This document shows positions 1 through 5,635 of a stretch of 7,098 nt of DNA, one piece after another. The DNA comes from Azonexus sp. (lineage in GTDB: Bacteria; Pseudomonadota; Gammaproteobacteria; Burkholderiales; Rhodocyclaceae), in contig JAUYQT010000695.1 in assembly GCA_030697085.1 (NCBI GenBank), forward strand, positions 1 through 7,098. The letters run 5' to 3'. A program made the position numbers and the translations under genes. The notes beneath the pieces are model-generated. The model was not told where the DNA came from. It was given only the letters and a program-made list of their open reading frames with translations, and ran no database searches. The stretch's first letter is position 1, and every line of letters begins with the position of its first letter.

Positions 1-495
1 CACAATATTTTGCCAATCGTCAGGCCAGGCCGCCTGCAGCGTGCGCAGCCACCACTCCGGATGCTGGCTCGCAGCAACAGCATTGGCGAGCAGCGCCGCG
101 GTCAACTCGCTTTGCTGACGCAAAAAGTTACGCAAGACACCATTGACCAGGCCGCGAAAATTCCCCCCCGCCAACTCGGCCGCTGCGGCAACGGCTTGAT
201 CAACCACCGTATGTGCGGCCTCCGGTCGGGTTTCCAGACGATAAATGGCAACCAGCAACAGGGCCCGCACTTCATTGTCGGCCAGCGGCCTGGCGAGCAG
301 ACGACTGAGAAAAAAGTCACCCCGCCCGTAACAACGCAGGCTGCCATAGACAATATCCTGTACGGCAGGACGGGCAATTGGATCAACGCGGGCCAGTTGG
401 CCATCAGCCAGGCTCTGCCCGGCAAATACGGTGGCGTTGATACGAGCGGCTTGCAGCAAGGCAAAAGCCAGTGAATCGAGAGGTAATGAGGACAT
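1..495 (-). CDS. rsmB: RsmB (Sun), 16S rRNA m5C967 methyltransferase, N-terminal part
   Basis: RsmB uses S-adenosylmethionine to methylate C5 of cytosine 967 of 16S rRNA in the cytoplasm. The window holds the first 165 codons, read from the ATG at 495-493 to the window edge with no stop. The visible part is the NusB-like RNA-binding domain (about residues 5-140). It carries the family hallmarks D47-I-V-Y-G-S, H95-T-V-V-D-Q-A-V and V117-N-G-V-L-R-N-F-L-R, then H145-P-E-W-W, the start of the linker to the catalytic domain. The Rossmann methyltransferase domain and its catalytic cysteines lie outside the window. No Shine-Dalgarno sequence precedes the ATG; the upstream bases are a C-run on this strand. 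A run of seven G (complement of 163-169) encodes A-G-G-N and keeps the frame. Usually rsmB follows fmt directly, but here two opposite-strand genes intervene. Identification is firm; the start is likely. Confidence 0.93.
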   Translation of the reverse strand, partial: MSSLPLDSLAFALLQAARINATVFAGQSLADGQLARVDPIARPAVQDIVYGSLRCYGRGDFFLSRLLARPLADNEVRALLLVAIYRLETRPEAAHTVVDQAVAAAAELAGGNFRGLVNGVLRNFLRQQSELTAALLANAVAASQHPEWWLRTLQAAWPDDWQNIV

Positions 496-560
496 AGGGG
501 GGATTATCGCACGCGGGCCAAGCCTGCTGCGCAGACGGCGGTTTCCAGGATAATGGCGCC
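496..560. promoter_or_regulatory. Divergent intergenic region between rsmB and the nuclease gene
   Basis: These 65 bases must hold the start signals for two divergent genes. A GATAAT hexamer, a 5/6 match to the sigma70 -10 box, lies on each strand. On the plus strand it is at 549-554, six bases before the nuclease ATG. On the minus strand it is at 508-503, seven bases before the rsmB ATG. I find no convincing -35 box at 16-18 bases from either. If these are real -10 boxes, both mRNAs would start at or almost at the ATG and be leaderless. Their role is inferred from position and sequence only. Confidence 0.35.
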
Positions 561-1460
561 ATGTCTCGATTTCTCATTACCCTTTGCTTTAGCTTTTTCC
601 TCAACCCAACCCAGGCCTACGCCTGGAATGCGGCGGGTCACCGGCTGGTTGCCAGCATTGCCTGGCAGCAGTTATCAGCACCGAGCCAGGATTTCATCGC
701 TGCCGCCCTGGCTCGTCATCCCGATTACCCGCGCTGGGTGAAAAAATCCCACTCGACCGATCCTGCTGAAATTTTTGCCGAAGCATCAACCTGGCCCGAC
801 GATATTCGCAATGACCCACGTTTCTACAACGATGGCCGCGAGCCCGCCACCGCACCGATCGCCGGCTTGCCGGACAACGCCCGTCACAAGCGCTGGCACT
901 ATGTGGATCTCGACGCACAGGGCGAAGTGCATAATGGCGAAATTGACGTGCAAATCAAGCGCTTGAGTCAATTGCTGCGCCCGCCGCCGACTGGCAGCGC
1001 GTTGCGGTCAACGCAAAAAAATGAGCAAATTTCTTATGCCCTGCCCTGGCTACTCCACCTCGTCGGCGATATTCACCAACCGCTGCATGTGGGCCGTAAT
1101 AGCGATGCCGGCGGCAACGAGGTTGAAATCGAAAATCCGTTCAACAAGCGCCTGCCCTTCTCCAGCCTGCATACCTTCTGGGACGATCTACCCGGTCCGC
1201 CCTGGCTGCGCGGCAAGCGACTGGCAAAAAATGTGGCAGACCTGCTCGACCGCTACCCGGCGCCGGAACAAGGCAATGTCGCGCAATGGCGGAACGAAAG
1301 CCATCGCCTGCTCGACGCCGCATACCCGAGAGAAAACGGCAGCCTGCTCCCCATCGTCAGCGAAACCTTCCTGAAAGAAGCGAGGGAAATTGCCCATCGA
1401 CGCATTGTCGAGGCCGGCTATCGACTCGGTAACTTGCTGGAAAACACGCTGACGCAGTGA
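561..1460 (+). CDS. Secreted S1/P1-family zinc nuclease
   Basis: This 299-residue protein belongs to the S1/P1 nuclease family, zinc enzymes that cut single-stranded DNA and RNA to 5'-nucleotides and often have 3'-nucleotidase activity. A Sec signal peptide covers residues 1-21 (hydrophobic F4-L14, then A-Y-A). Cleavage there leaves Trp22 as the mature N-terminus, as the family needs, since that residue's amino group binds zinc. All nine expected trinuclear-zinc ligands can be placed: W22, H27, D80, H113, H166, D170, H176, H204 and D208. Their spacing matches P1 nuclease closely (for example H166-x3-D170 and H204-x3-D208). The mature part has no cysteine, so the disulfides of fungal homologues are absent. 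The length is normal. The ATG at 561 is preceded by AGGA (547-550), rather far away at ten bases. It probably acts in the periplasm or outside, in nucleic-acid scavenging; that role is inferred. Confidence 0.9.
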   Translation: MSRFLITLCFSFFLNPTQAYAWNAAGHRLVASIAWQQLSAPSQDFIAAALARHPDYPRWVKKSHSTDPAEIFAEASTWPDDIRNDPRFYNDGREPATAPIAGLPDNARHKRWHYVDLDAQGEVHNGEIDVQIKRLSQLLRPPPTGSALRSTQKNEQISYALPWLLHLVGDIHQPLHVGRNSDAGGNEVEIENPFNKRLPFSSLHTFWDDLPGPPWLRGKRLAKNVADLLDRYPAPEQGNVAQWRNESHRLLDAAYPRENGSLLPIVSETFLKEAREIAHRRIVEAGYRLGNLLENTLTQ

Positions 1461-1474
1461 GTTTCACGTGAAAC
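1461..1474. promoter_or_regulatory. parS: Putative parS site (ParB-binding palindrome)
   Basis: GTTTCACGTGAAAC is a perfect 14-bp inverted repeat that begins on the base after the nuclease stop codon and ends 16 bases before the speD ATG. It equals the inner 14 bases of the bacterial chromosomal parS consensus TGTTNCACGTGAAACA; only the outermost bases differ (A at 1460, G at 1475). ParB binds such sites, loads as a CTP-dependent clamp and spreads to organise and segregate the origin region. The surrounding def/fmt/rsmB/dprA block is near oriC in Pseudomonas, which supports the call. Binding has not been shown, and a use by another CACGTG-binding regulator is possible. Confidence 0.8.
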
Positions 1475-1478
1475 GCCC

Positions 1479-1484
1479 TAAAAT
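1479..1484 (+). promoter_or_regulatory. Possible -10 box in front of speD
   Basis: TAAAAT matches the sigma70 -10 consensus at five of six positions and ends six bases before the speD ATG at 1491. No -35 box is visible at the normal distance, where the spacer would overlap the putative parS palindrome. If used, it would give a leaderless speD mRNA, and ParB bound at 1461-1474 could occlude it. Transcription from upstream through the nuclease gene, 30 bases away, is an equally good explanation for speD expression. Confidence 0.25.
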
Positions 1485-1490
1485 CAAGCC

Positions 1491-1874
1491 ATGAACGGCC
1501 TACACCTGATTGCCGACCTGCACGATTGCCGCTGTCCGCCGGGCTTGTTGCTCGACGCGCCGGGGCTGGAAGTCTTTTGCCTCGAGGCCTGCACGCGACA
1601 TGGTCTAACCGTTGTCGGCCGCCTTTTCCATGCTTTTCGCGATGCCGCCGAGCAACCGGCCGGCGTCACCGGTGCCGTCGTTCTGGCCGAATCCCACCTG
1701 GCGGTTCATACCTGGCCGGAAATCAGCTGCGTCACGCTGGATATTTATGTCTGCAATTTCAGTGGCGACAACAGCCAGCGAGCCCACACGTTGTTTGCCG
1801 AAGTCATCGCCCACTTTGCCCCGGCACGCATGGAAAGCAAAGAAATCAAGCGTGGCCAGGTTGGTAACACCTAA
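1491..1874 (+). CDS. speD: SpeD-type S-adenosylmethionine decarboxylase proenzyme
   Basis: This 127-residue protein is a small prokaryotic (Thermotoga-like, class 1B) AdoMet decarboxylase. The family self-cleaves before a serine to make a pyruvoyl cofactor, then decarboxylates AdoMet to supply the aminopropyl donor for spermidine. The processing motif E67-S68-H69-L-A-V-H73-T-W-P-E is intact. S68 would become the pyruvoyl group, with H73 and C88 as the processing and catalytic partners, all offset by +5 from S63, H68 and C83 of the Thermotoga enzyme. Length is normal. Six cysteines (13, 15, 30, 34, 80, 88) are many for such a small protein. No strong Shine-Dalgarno precedes the ATG. No spermidine synthase gene is adjacent, and some SpeD homologues are reported to have become ornithine or arginine decarboxylases, so the fold and cofactor chemistry are surer than the substrate. 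The gene ends three bases from the convergent end of fmt. Confidence 0.88.
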   Translation: MNGLHLIADLHDCRCPPGLLLDAPGLEVFCLEACTRHGLTVVGRLFHAFRDAAEQPAGVTGAVVLAESHLAVHTWPEISCVTLDIYVCNFSGDNSQRAHTLFAEVIAHFAPARMESKEIKRGQVGNT

Positions 1875-1877
1875 CAA

Positions 1878-2810
1878 CTAACTGATTTCAGCCGGCAAAT
1901 CAAAGCGATCACCCACCTTGAGCGGGTGCCCGGCGAGAAATTGCTGCACCGGCAAGCGCTTGCCCCCGGCTTTCTGTAACTCGCTAATTGCCAGCCCGCC
2001 TTGACCACAGGCGACCACGATCGTGCTGCGGTCAACCGCCAAAATACGGCCAATTTCACCATTGACCACAACCGGCGCCGCCTGCCAAAGCTTGAGCGTC
2101 TGGCCGGCAAAAACCGCCTGAGCACCCGGGAATGGATTAAAGGCGCGCAGATGGCGATCAAGTTCAGCAGCACTTTTCGTCCAGTCGATCAGCGCTTCCG
2201 CCTTCTCAATCTTGTGGGCGTAAGTCACTCCCTCGCTCGGCTGCACTTCAGCCGGCAAAGGCAAACTGCCCAGCGCCTCAACCACCAGCGCTGCCCCGAG
2301 CGCCGCCAGACGGTCGTGCAGCGTGGATGACGTGTCATCTGCGAAAATCGGCAAGGCCCGCCGTAACAGCACCGGGCCGGTATCCAGCCCGGCTTCCATC
2401 TGCATAATACAAACGCCAGTTTCAGCATCACCCGCCAGCAAAGCCCGCTGAATCGGTGCCGCCCCACGCCAGCGCGGCAATAACGAAGCATGGATATTGA
2501 GGCAGCCCAAGCGCGGCAGATCAAGCACAAGCGGCGGCAAAATCAGGCCATAGGCGGCAACCACCATCACCTCGGCGCCCACGGCCGCAATCTTCTGCTG
2601 CGCCAACGGATCCTTCAGACTAATTGGCTGAAAAACCTCAATGCCCTTTTCCAGCGCCAGCTTTTTCACGGGCGAAGCCTGCAGCGTCATGCCCCGCCCG
2701 GCCGGACGATCCGGCTGACTCAGCACCAGCGCCACCTCGTGACCGGCGGCAACAATCGCCGCCAAGGCCTGCGCCGCAAACTCCGGCGTCCCGGCAAAAA
2801 TCACCTTCAT
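1878..2810 (-). CDS. fmt: Methionyl-tRNA formyltransferase
   Basis: Fmt transfers a formyl group from 10-formyltetrahydrofolate to Met-tRNAfMet, making the initiator tRNA for bacterial translation. The 310-residue length is typical. The N-terminal Rossmann-like domain (about 1-190) begins [11 protein letters not shown] and contains the exposed tRNA-recognition loop around S31[10 protein letters not shown]41. The catalytic set N105, H107 and D143 is intact within N105[11 protein letters not shown] and G141-L-D-T-G-P. The C-terminal OB-fold domain (about 205-310) follows, with F-N-P-F-P-G-A near its start. The ATG overlaps the def stop in an ATGA arrangement, so translation is probably coupled to def. 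Its TAG stop is three bases from the end of the oppositely oriented speD, leaving no room for a dedicated terminator. The usual downstream partner rsmB is displaced by about 1.4 kb. Confidence 0.97.
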   Translation of the reverse strand: MKVIFAGTPEFAAQALAAIVAAGHEVALVLSQPDRPAGRGMTLQASPVKKLALEKGIEVFQPISLKDPLAQQKIAAVGAEVMVVAAYGLILPPLVLDLPRLGCLNIHASLLPRWRGAAPIQRALLAGDAETGVCIMQMEAGLDTGPVLLRRALPIFADDTSSTLHDRLAALGAALVVEALGSLPLPAEVQPSEGVTYAHKIEKAEALIDWTKSAAELDRHLRAFNPFPGAQAVFAGQTLKLWQAAPVVVNGEIGRILAVDRSTIVVACGQGGLAISELQKAGGKRLPVQQFLAGHPLKVGDRFDLPAEIS

Positions 2811-3310
2811 GCCGTGACCCGTGCCTGTTTGACCAGACGCGACTTGATGCGCACCTGCTTGAGCTGGGAAAGGTGATCGACAAATACGACACCTTCGAGA
2901 TGATCAATCTCGTGCTGAATACAAACCGCTAACAAACCATCCGTCGTGATCGACTGTTTCTTGCCATCGAGGTCAAGGAAATGCACGGTGACACGCTCGG
3001 CGCGCTCAACCTTGTCATAAATCCCCGGCACCGACAGGCAACCCTCCTCACCCGTCTGCGAGCCTTCCTGGCTCTCCAGACGCGGGTTGATGAAAACGCG
3101 CAGGTCATTCCGCTCTTCGGAGATGTCGATGACGATCAGTCGCTTATGAACATCAACCTGCGTCGCCGCCAGCCCGATGCCGGGTGCTTCGTACATAGTT
3201 TCAGCCATGTCGGCAGCGAGTTTACGGATGCTGTCATCAATTGTTGAAATCGGTGCCGCCACTTTTTTCAGGCGAGGATCGGGGAAACGCAAAATGGGTA
3301 GAAGTGCCAT
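2807..3310 (-). CDS. def: Peptide deformylase
   Basis: Def removes the N-formyl group from nascent proteins, undoing the modification that Fmt puts on the initiator; it is a metallohydrolase, normally using Fe2+. All three family motifs are intact in the 167-residue protein: G44-I-G-L-A-A-T-Q, E89-G-C91-L-S and Q132-H133-E134-I-D-H137. C91, H133 and H137 bind the metal and E134 is the catalytic acid/base. The length is normal for the Gram-negative type. The start at 3310 gives the expected [13 protein letters not shown]-terminus. No clear Shine-Dalgarno precedes it; the upstream bases are AT-rich with a CCGG. Its stop codon overlaps the fmt start by four bases, making def-fmt one operon. It is transcribed divergently from the LysM-dprA operon across the 142-bp gap. 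Confidence 0.97.
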   Translation of the reverse strand: MALLPILRFPDPRLKKVAAPISTIDDSIRKLAADMAETMYEAPGIGLAATQVDVHKRLIVIDISEERNDLRVFINPRLESQEGSQTGEEGCLSVPGIYDKVERAERVTVHFLDLDGKKQSITTDGLLAVCIQHEIDHLEGVVFVDHLSQLKQVRIKSRLVKQARVTA

Positions 3311-3452
3311 ATATGAACCGGAATAAAAGCTTGCTCGCTTAGGTAATTACGTGCAGAATCTAAAGTAATTTTTGAGATATTAATACGCTTTTCTCGAGCC
3401 ATTTTGACAAGTTCGAGAGCCGCGTGTTTCACCGGCACGTGAGGTTACGACT
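3311..3452. promoter_or_regulatory. AT-rich divergent promoter region of def-fmt and LysM-dprA
   Basis: This 142-bp gap is clearly richer in A/T than its surroundings and must drive both divergent operons. A perfect plus-strand -35 box TTGACA lies at 3404-3409, but the sequence 17 bases on (TTTCAC, 3427-3432) is a poor -10. The overlapping minus-strand TTGTCA (3410-3405) has TATTAA 19 bases downstream, a weak promoter for def. A 6-bp inverted repeat, TCTCGA/TCGAGA (3392-3397 and 3413-3418), brackets the -35 boxes. GTAATT occurs twice, 22 bases apart (3343 and 3365), the first copy within the palindrome GTAATTAC. The LysM gene has a good Shine-Dalgarno, GAGG (3441-3444), eight bases before its ATG. 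Confidence 0.45.
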
Positions 3453-4475
3453 ATGGTCCGCATTATATCCGCGCTCATCCTGGCCGTGACGGCCGCTTGC
3501 GCATTCGCTGCCGAACCCCTCAACCTCGTTGACAATCCACCCGATCGCCACATCGTCGTCCCCGGTGACACCTTGTGGGGAATTTCCGGCAAATTCCTCA
3601 AACAGCCCTGGCGCTGGCCAGAAATCTGGCAAATGAACAAAGCCGAAATCAAGAACCCGCACTGGATCTATCCGGGCGATATCATTCTTCTCGATTACGC
3701 CAACGGCAATCCTCGCCTGAAAATCGCCAAGCCTTTCAATAACAAACTGCAACCGAAGGTTTATAGCGAAGTCGTGCAACAGGTCATCCCGAGCATTCCG
3801 CCCAATGTCATCGAACCCTATATTTCGCAGCCGCTCATCATTGAGCCGGGCGAACACGACACGCTGGCGCGAATCGTCGCCACCCAGGAAGACCGCATGA
3901 TGCTGGGCAATGGCGACACGGCCTTTGTCACCGGCATACCCGATGCCAACGTCGTGAAATGGAACGTCTTCCGCCCGGGCAAGCCACTTAAAGACCCGGA
4001 AACCGGCGAGGTGATCGCCCACGAAGCCTTCTTCCTCGGCAATATGCGACTGCTCCAACCCGGTGAACCCGCCGTTATGCGCGTTACCCTGGCCAAAGAA
4101 GAAATGGGTCGCGGCGACCGGCTGATGCCCGCCCCGCTACCGCAAATCATCGCCTACGCACCGCACCGCCCGGAACAGAAGATTGCCGCCAAAGTGATGT
4201 CCATTTACGGCGGCGTCAATGAAGGCGGCCCCGGCTTTGTTGTTTCCCTGAACCGCGGAAAAGATAGTGGGGTTGAAGTTGGCCACGTCCTCGCCCTTTA
4301 TCGTGACCGGGTGGCGACCAATATTGATGAAAATGGCCGCCGGGTTAAAATGGCGCTACCGGAAGAACGCTATGCCCTGGCCTTCGTTTTCCGGGTATTC
4401 AACCGCGTTGCCTACGCGCTGGTCGTTGAATCATCAAAATCGGTCATCATCGGTGACTCGGCTAGAAATCCATGA
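3453..4475 (+). CDS. Exported LysM-domain peptidoglycan-binding protein
   Basis: This 340-residue protein has an N-terminal export signal (R3, hydrophobic I4-V12, then A-F-A-A-E near 17-21) and one LysM domain at about 32-80. The domain shows H33-I-V-V-P-G-D-T-L-W-G-I-S, an inserted P52-W-R-W-P-E-I-W and I72-Y-P-G-D. LysM binds N-acetylglucosamine-containing glycans, so the protein probably sits on the periplasmic side of the cell wall. T13-A-A-C16 could also pass as a weak lipobox, making a lipoprotein form possible. The remaining roughly 250 residues show no catalytic motif I recognise. The C-terminal part (about 243-337, with N-R-G-K-D-S-G-V-E-V-G and a final I-I-G-D) resembles the small beta domain seen at the C-terminus of FlgT-like proteins; that is inference. 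The gene overlaps dprA by four bases. A LysM gene in this position is conserved in Pseudomonas, but its function is unknown to me. Confidence 0.87.
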   Translation: MVRIISALILAVTAACAFAAEPLNLVDNPPDRHIVVPGDTLWGISGKFLKQPWRWPEIWQMNKAEIKNPHWIYPGDIILLDYANGNPRLKIAKPFNNKLQPKVYSEVVQQVIPSIPPNVIEPYISQPLIIEPGEHDTLARIVATQEDRMMLGNGDTAFVTGIPDANVVKWNVFRPGKPLKDPETGEVIAHEAFFLGNMRLLQPGEPAVMRVTLAKEEMGRGDRLMPAPLPQIIAYAPHRPEQKIAAKVMSIYGGVNEGGPGFVVSLNRGKDSGVEVGHVLALYRDRVATNIDENGRRVKMALPEERYALAFVFRVFNRVAYALVVESSKSVIIGDSARNP

Positions 4476-5548
4476 ATGAAACCGAAGGGCTAACCGCCTG
4501 GTTGCGGCTAACCCTGATCCCCGGCATCGGCGGCGAGACGCAGCGCAAGCTTCTCGCCGCTTTCGGTTTACCTGAGGCCATTTTTGCCGCCGGGCACCTG
4601 GCGGCGCGTGCCGTCGTGGGCAGTCGCGCCGATCTGCTTTTTGATTTTGATGCCACTGAGGCCGTTGACCGCAGCATTGCCTGGGCCAGCGAGCCGAACC
4701 ACGCCATCCTGACCCTGGCCGATGCCGCTTACCCCGCCGCCCTGCTCGAAATTGCCGATCCGCCCAATGTGCTTTACGTCCGGGGCAATCCGGCCCTGCT
4801 GCAAAAACGTGGGCTTGGCGTAGTCGGTAGCCGCAATGCCACGCCACAAGGCTTGCAGACCGCCGAAACCTTTGCCAAGGCGCTCGCCAGCACCGGCCTG
4901 AGTATCATCAGCGGCCTCGCCCTCGGGATCGACGCGGCCGCCCACCGTGGTGCGCTGGCTGCTCGCGGCACAACCATCGCGGTTATCGGCACCGGCATTG
5001 ACCGGCTCTACCCAGCTCGCAACAAAGAGTTGGCACTGGCGATTGCCGAACACGGCGCCATCGTTTCCGAGTTTCCGCTTGGCACACCGGTTATCGCCAG
5101 CAACTTCCCGCGGCGTAACCGGATTATTTCCGGGCTATCATGCGGCGTACTGGTCGTCGAAGCGGCGCCAGAAAGCGGCTCGCTAATCACCGCCCGCCTC
5201 GCCGCCGAACAAGGCCGCGAGGTCTTCGCCATTCCCGGCTCCATCCACTCACCCGTAGCTCGTGGTTGCCATAAGCTGATCAAGCAAGGCGCCAAATTGG
5301 TCGAAACAGCCCAGGATGTACTCGAGGAACTCGGCAATTTCAGCGAACCTGCAAACTGCCCGGAAGCCCCAACCAAGACCAGCAAAAACCCCTTACTTAA
5401 CGCCATCGGCCACGATCCTTGCGGCTTTGACGATCTGATTGAACGGACCGGATTCGGCGCTGACCAACTGCTCACCGAACTACTGACCCTCGAATTCACT
5501 GGCCAGATCGCCACCCTTCCCGGCAATCGCTACCAGCGCCTAGCCTGA
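4472..5548 (+). CDS. dprA: DprA (Smf), DNA-processing protein
   Basis: DprA binds incoming single-stranded DNA in the cytoplasm during natural transformation and loads RecA on it; many non-competent bacteria also keep it. The 358 residues show the usual order. An N-terminal helical SAM/HhH-like region (1-70) has L15-I-P-G-I-G. The extended Rossmann fold (about 85-290) contains G116-V-V-G-S-R-N-A-T, S147-G-L-A-L-G-I-D-A-A-A-H and F212-P-R-R-N-R-I-I-S-G-L-S. A C-terminal winged-helix domain (about 300-358) ends G-N-R-Y-Q-R-L. After the Rossmann fold, G-S-L-I-T-A and A-I-P-G-S are also intact. The ATG overlaps the LysM stop as ATGA, so translation is probably coupled. An out-of-frame ATG four bases on can be ignored. 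Nothing is truncated. Whether the organism is competent cannot be told from here. Confidence 0.96.
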   Translation: MNETEGLTAWLRLTLIPGIGGETQRKLLAAFGLPEAIFAAGHLAARAVVGSRADLLFDFDATEAVDRSIAWASEPNHAILTLADAAYPAALLEIADPPNVLYVRGNPALLQKRGLGVVGSRNATPQGLQTAETFAKALASTGLSIISGLALGIDAAAHRGALAARGTTIAVIGTGIDRLYPARNKELALAIAEHGAIVSEFPLGTPVIASNFPRRNRIISGLSCGVLVVEAAPESGSLITARLAAEQGREVFAIPGSIHSPVARGCHKLIKQGAKLVETAQDVLEELGNFSEPANCPEAPTKTSKNPLLNAIGHDPCGFDDLIERTGFGADQLLTELLTLEFTGQIATLPGNRYQRLA

Positions 5549-5635
5549 CCCTGACCCCCCATATATATAGAGAGACGGCTTGCCAAGCCGCTCGCCGGGC
5601 CCTTATCATGCCCCGGCACCTAACAGGCCAAACCC
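5549..5635. other. dprA-topB intergenic gap with two hairpins
   Basis: The 87-bp gap contains a short (AT)4(AG)3 run (5561-5574) and two perfect six-base stems. The first is CGGCTT/AAGCCG with a three-base loop (5576-5581 and 5585-5590). The second is GCCGGG/CCCGGC with a twelve-base loop (5594-5599 and 5612-5617). Neither is followed by a T-run, so they are not classical intrinsic terminators. They may attenuate, stabilise the 3' end of the dprA message or mark a processing site. TATATA in the AT run resembles a -10 box but has no -35 partner. A weak AGG (5625-5627) precedes the topB ATG by eight bases. Confidence 0.4.

Noticed and set aside
163..169. Run of seven C (seven G in rsmB) as a phase-variation or frameshift site.
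   Set aside because: The reading frame is intact through it with conserved RsmB residues on both sides, and seven bases is short for a contingency tract.
10..474. Plus-strand open frame (154 codons) opposite rsmB.
   Set aside because: The minus-strand frame encodes clear RsmB motifs, and the plus-strand product resembles no family.
3426..3445. A second parS-like site: GTTTCAC and GTGAGGT halves separated by CGGCAC, upstream of the LysM gene.
   Set aside because: One half is intact, but the other has mismatches and six extra bases break the palindrome. The GTGAGG part is already explained as the Shine-Dalgarno of the LysM gene.
3429..4058. Long minus-strand open frame (209 codons) opposite the LysM gene.
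   Set aside because: It lies antisense to a well-supported gene with signal peptide and LysM motif, has no recognisable domain, and reads like a complement-frame shadow of GC-rich coding DNA.
5576..5617. The two stems after dprA as Rho-independent terminators.
   Set aside because: No T-run follows either stem on the plus strand, so they are listed only as hairpins of unknown role.
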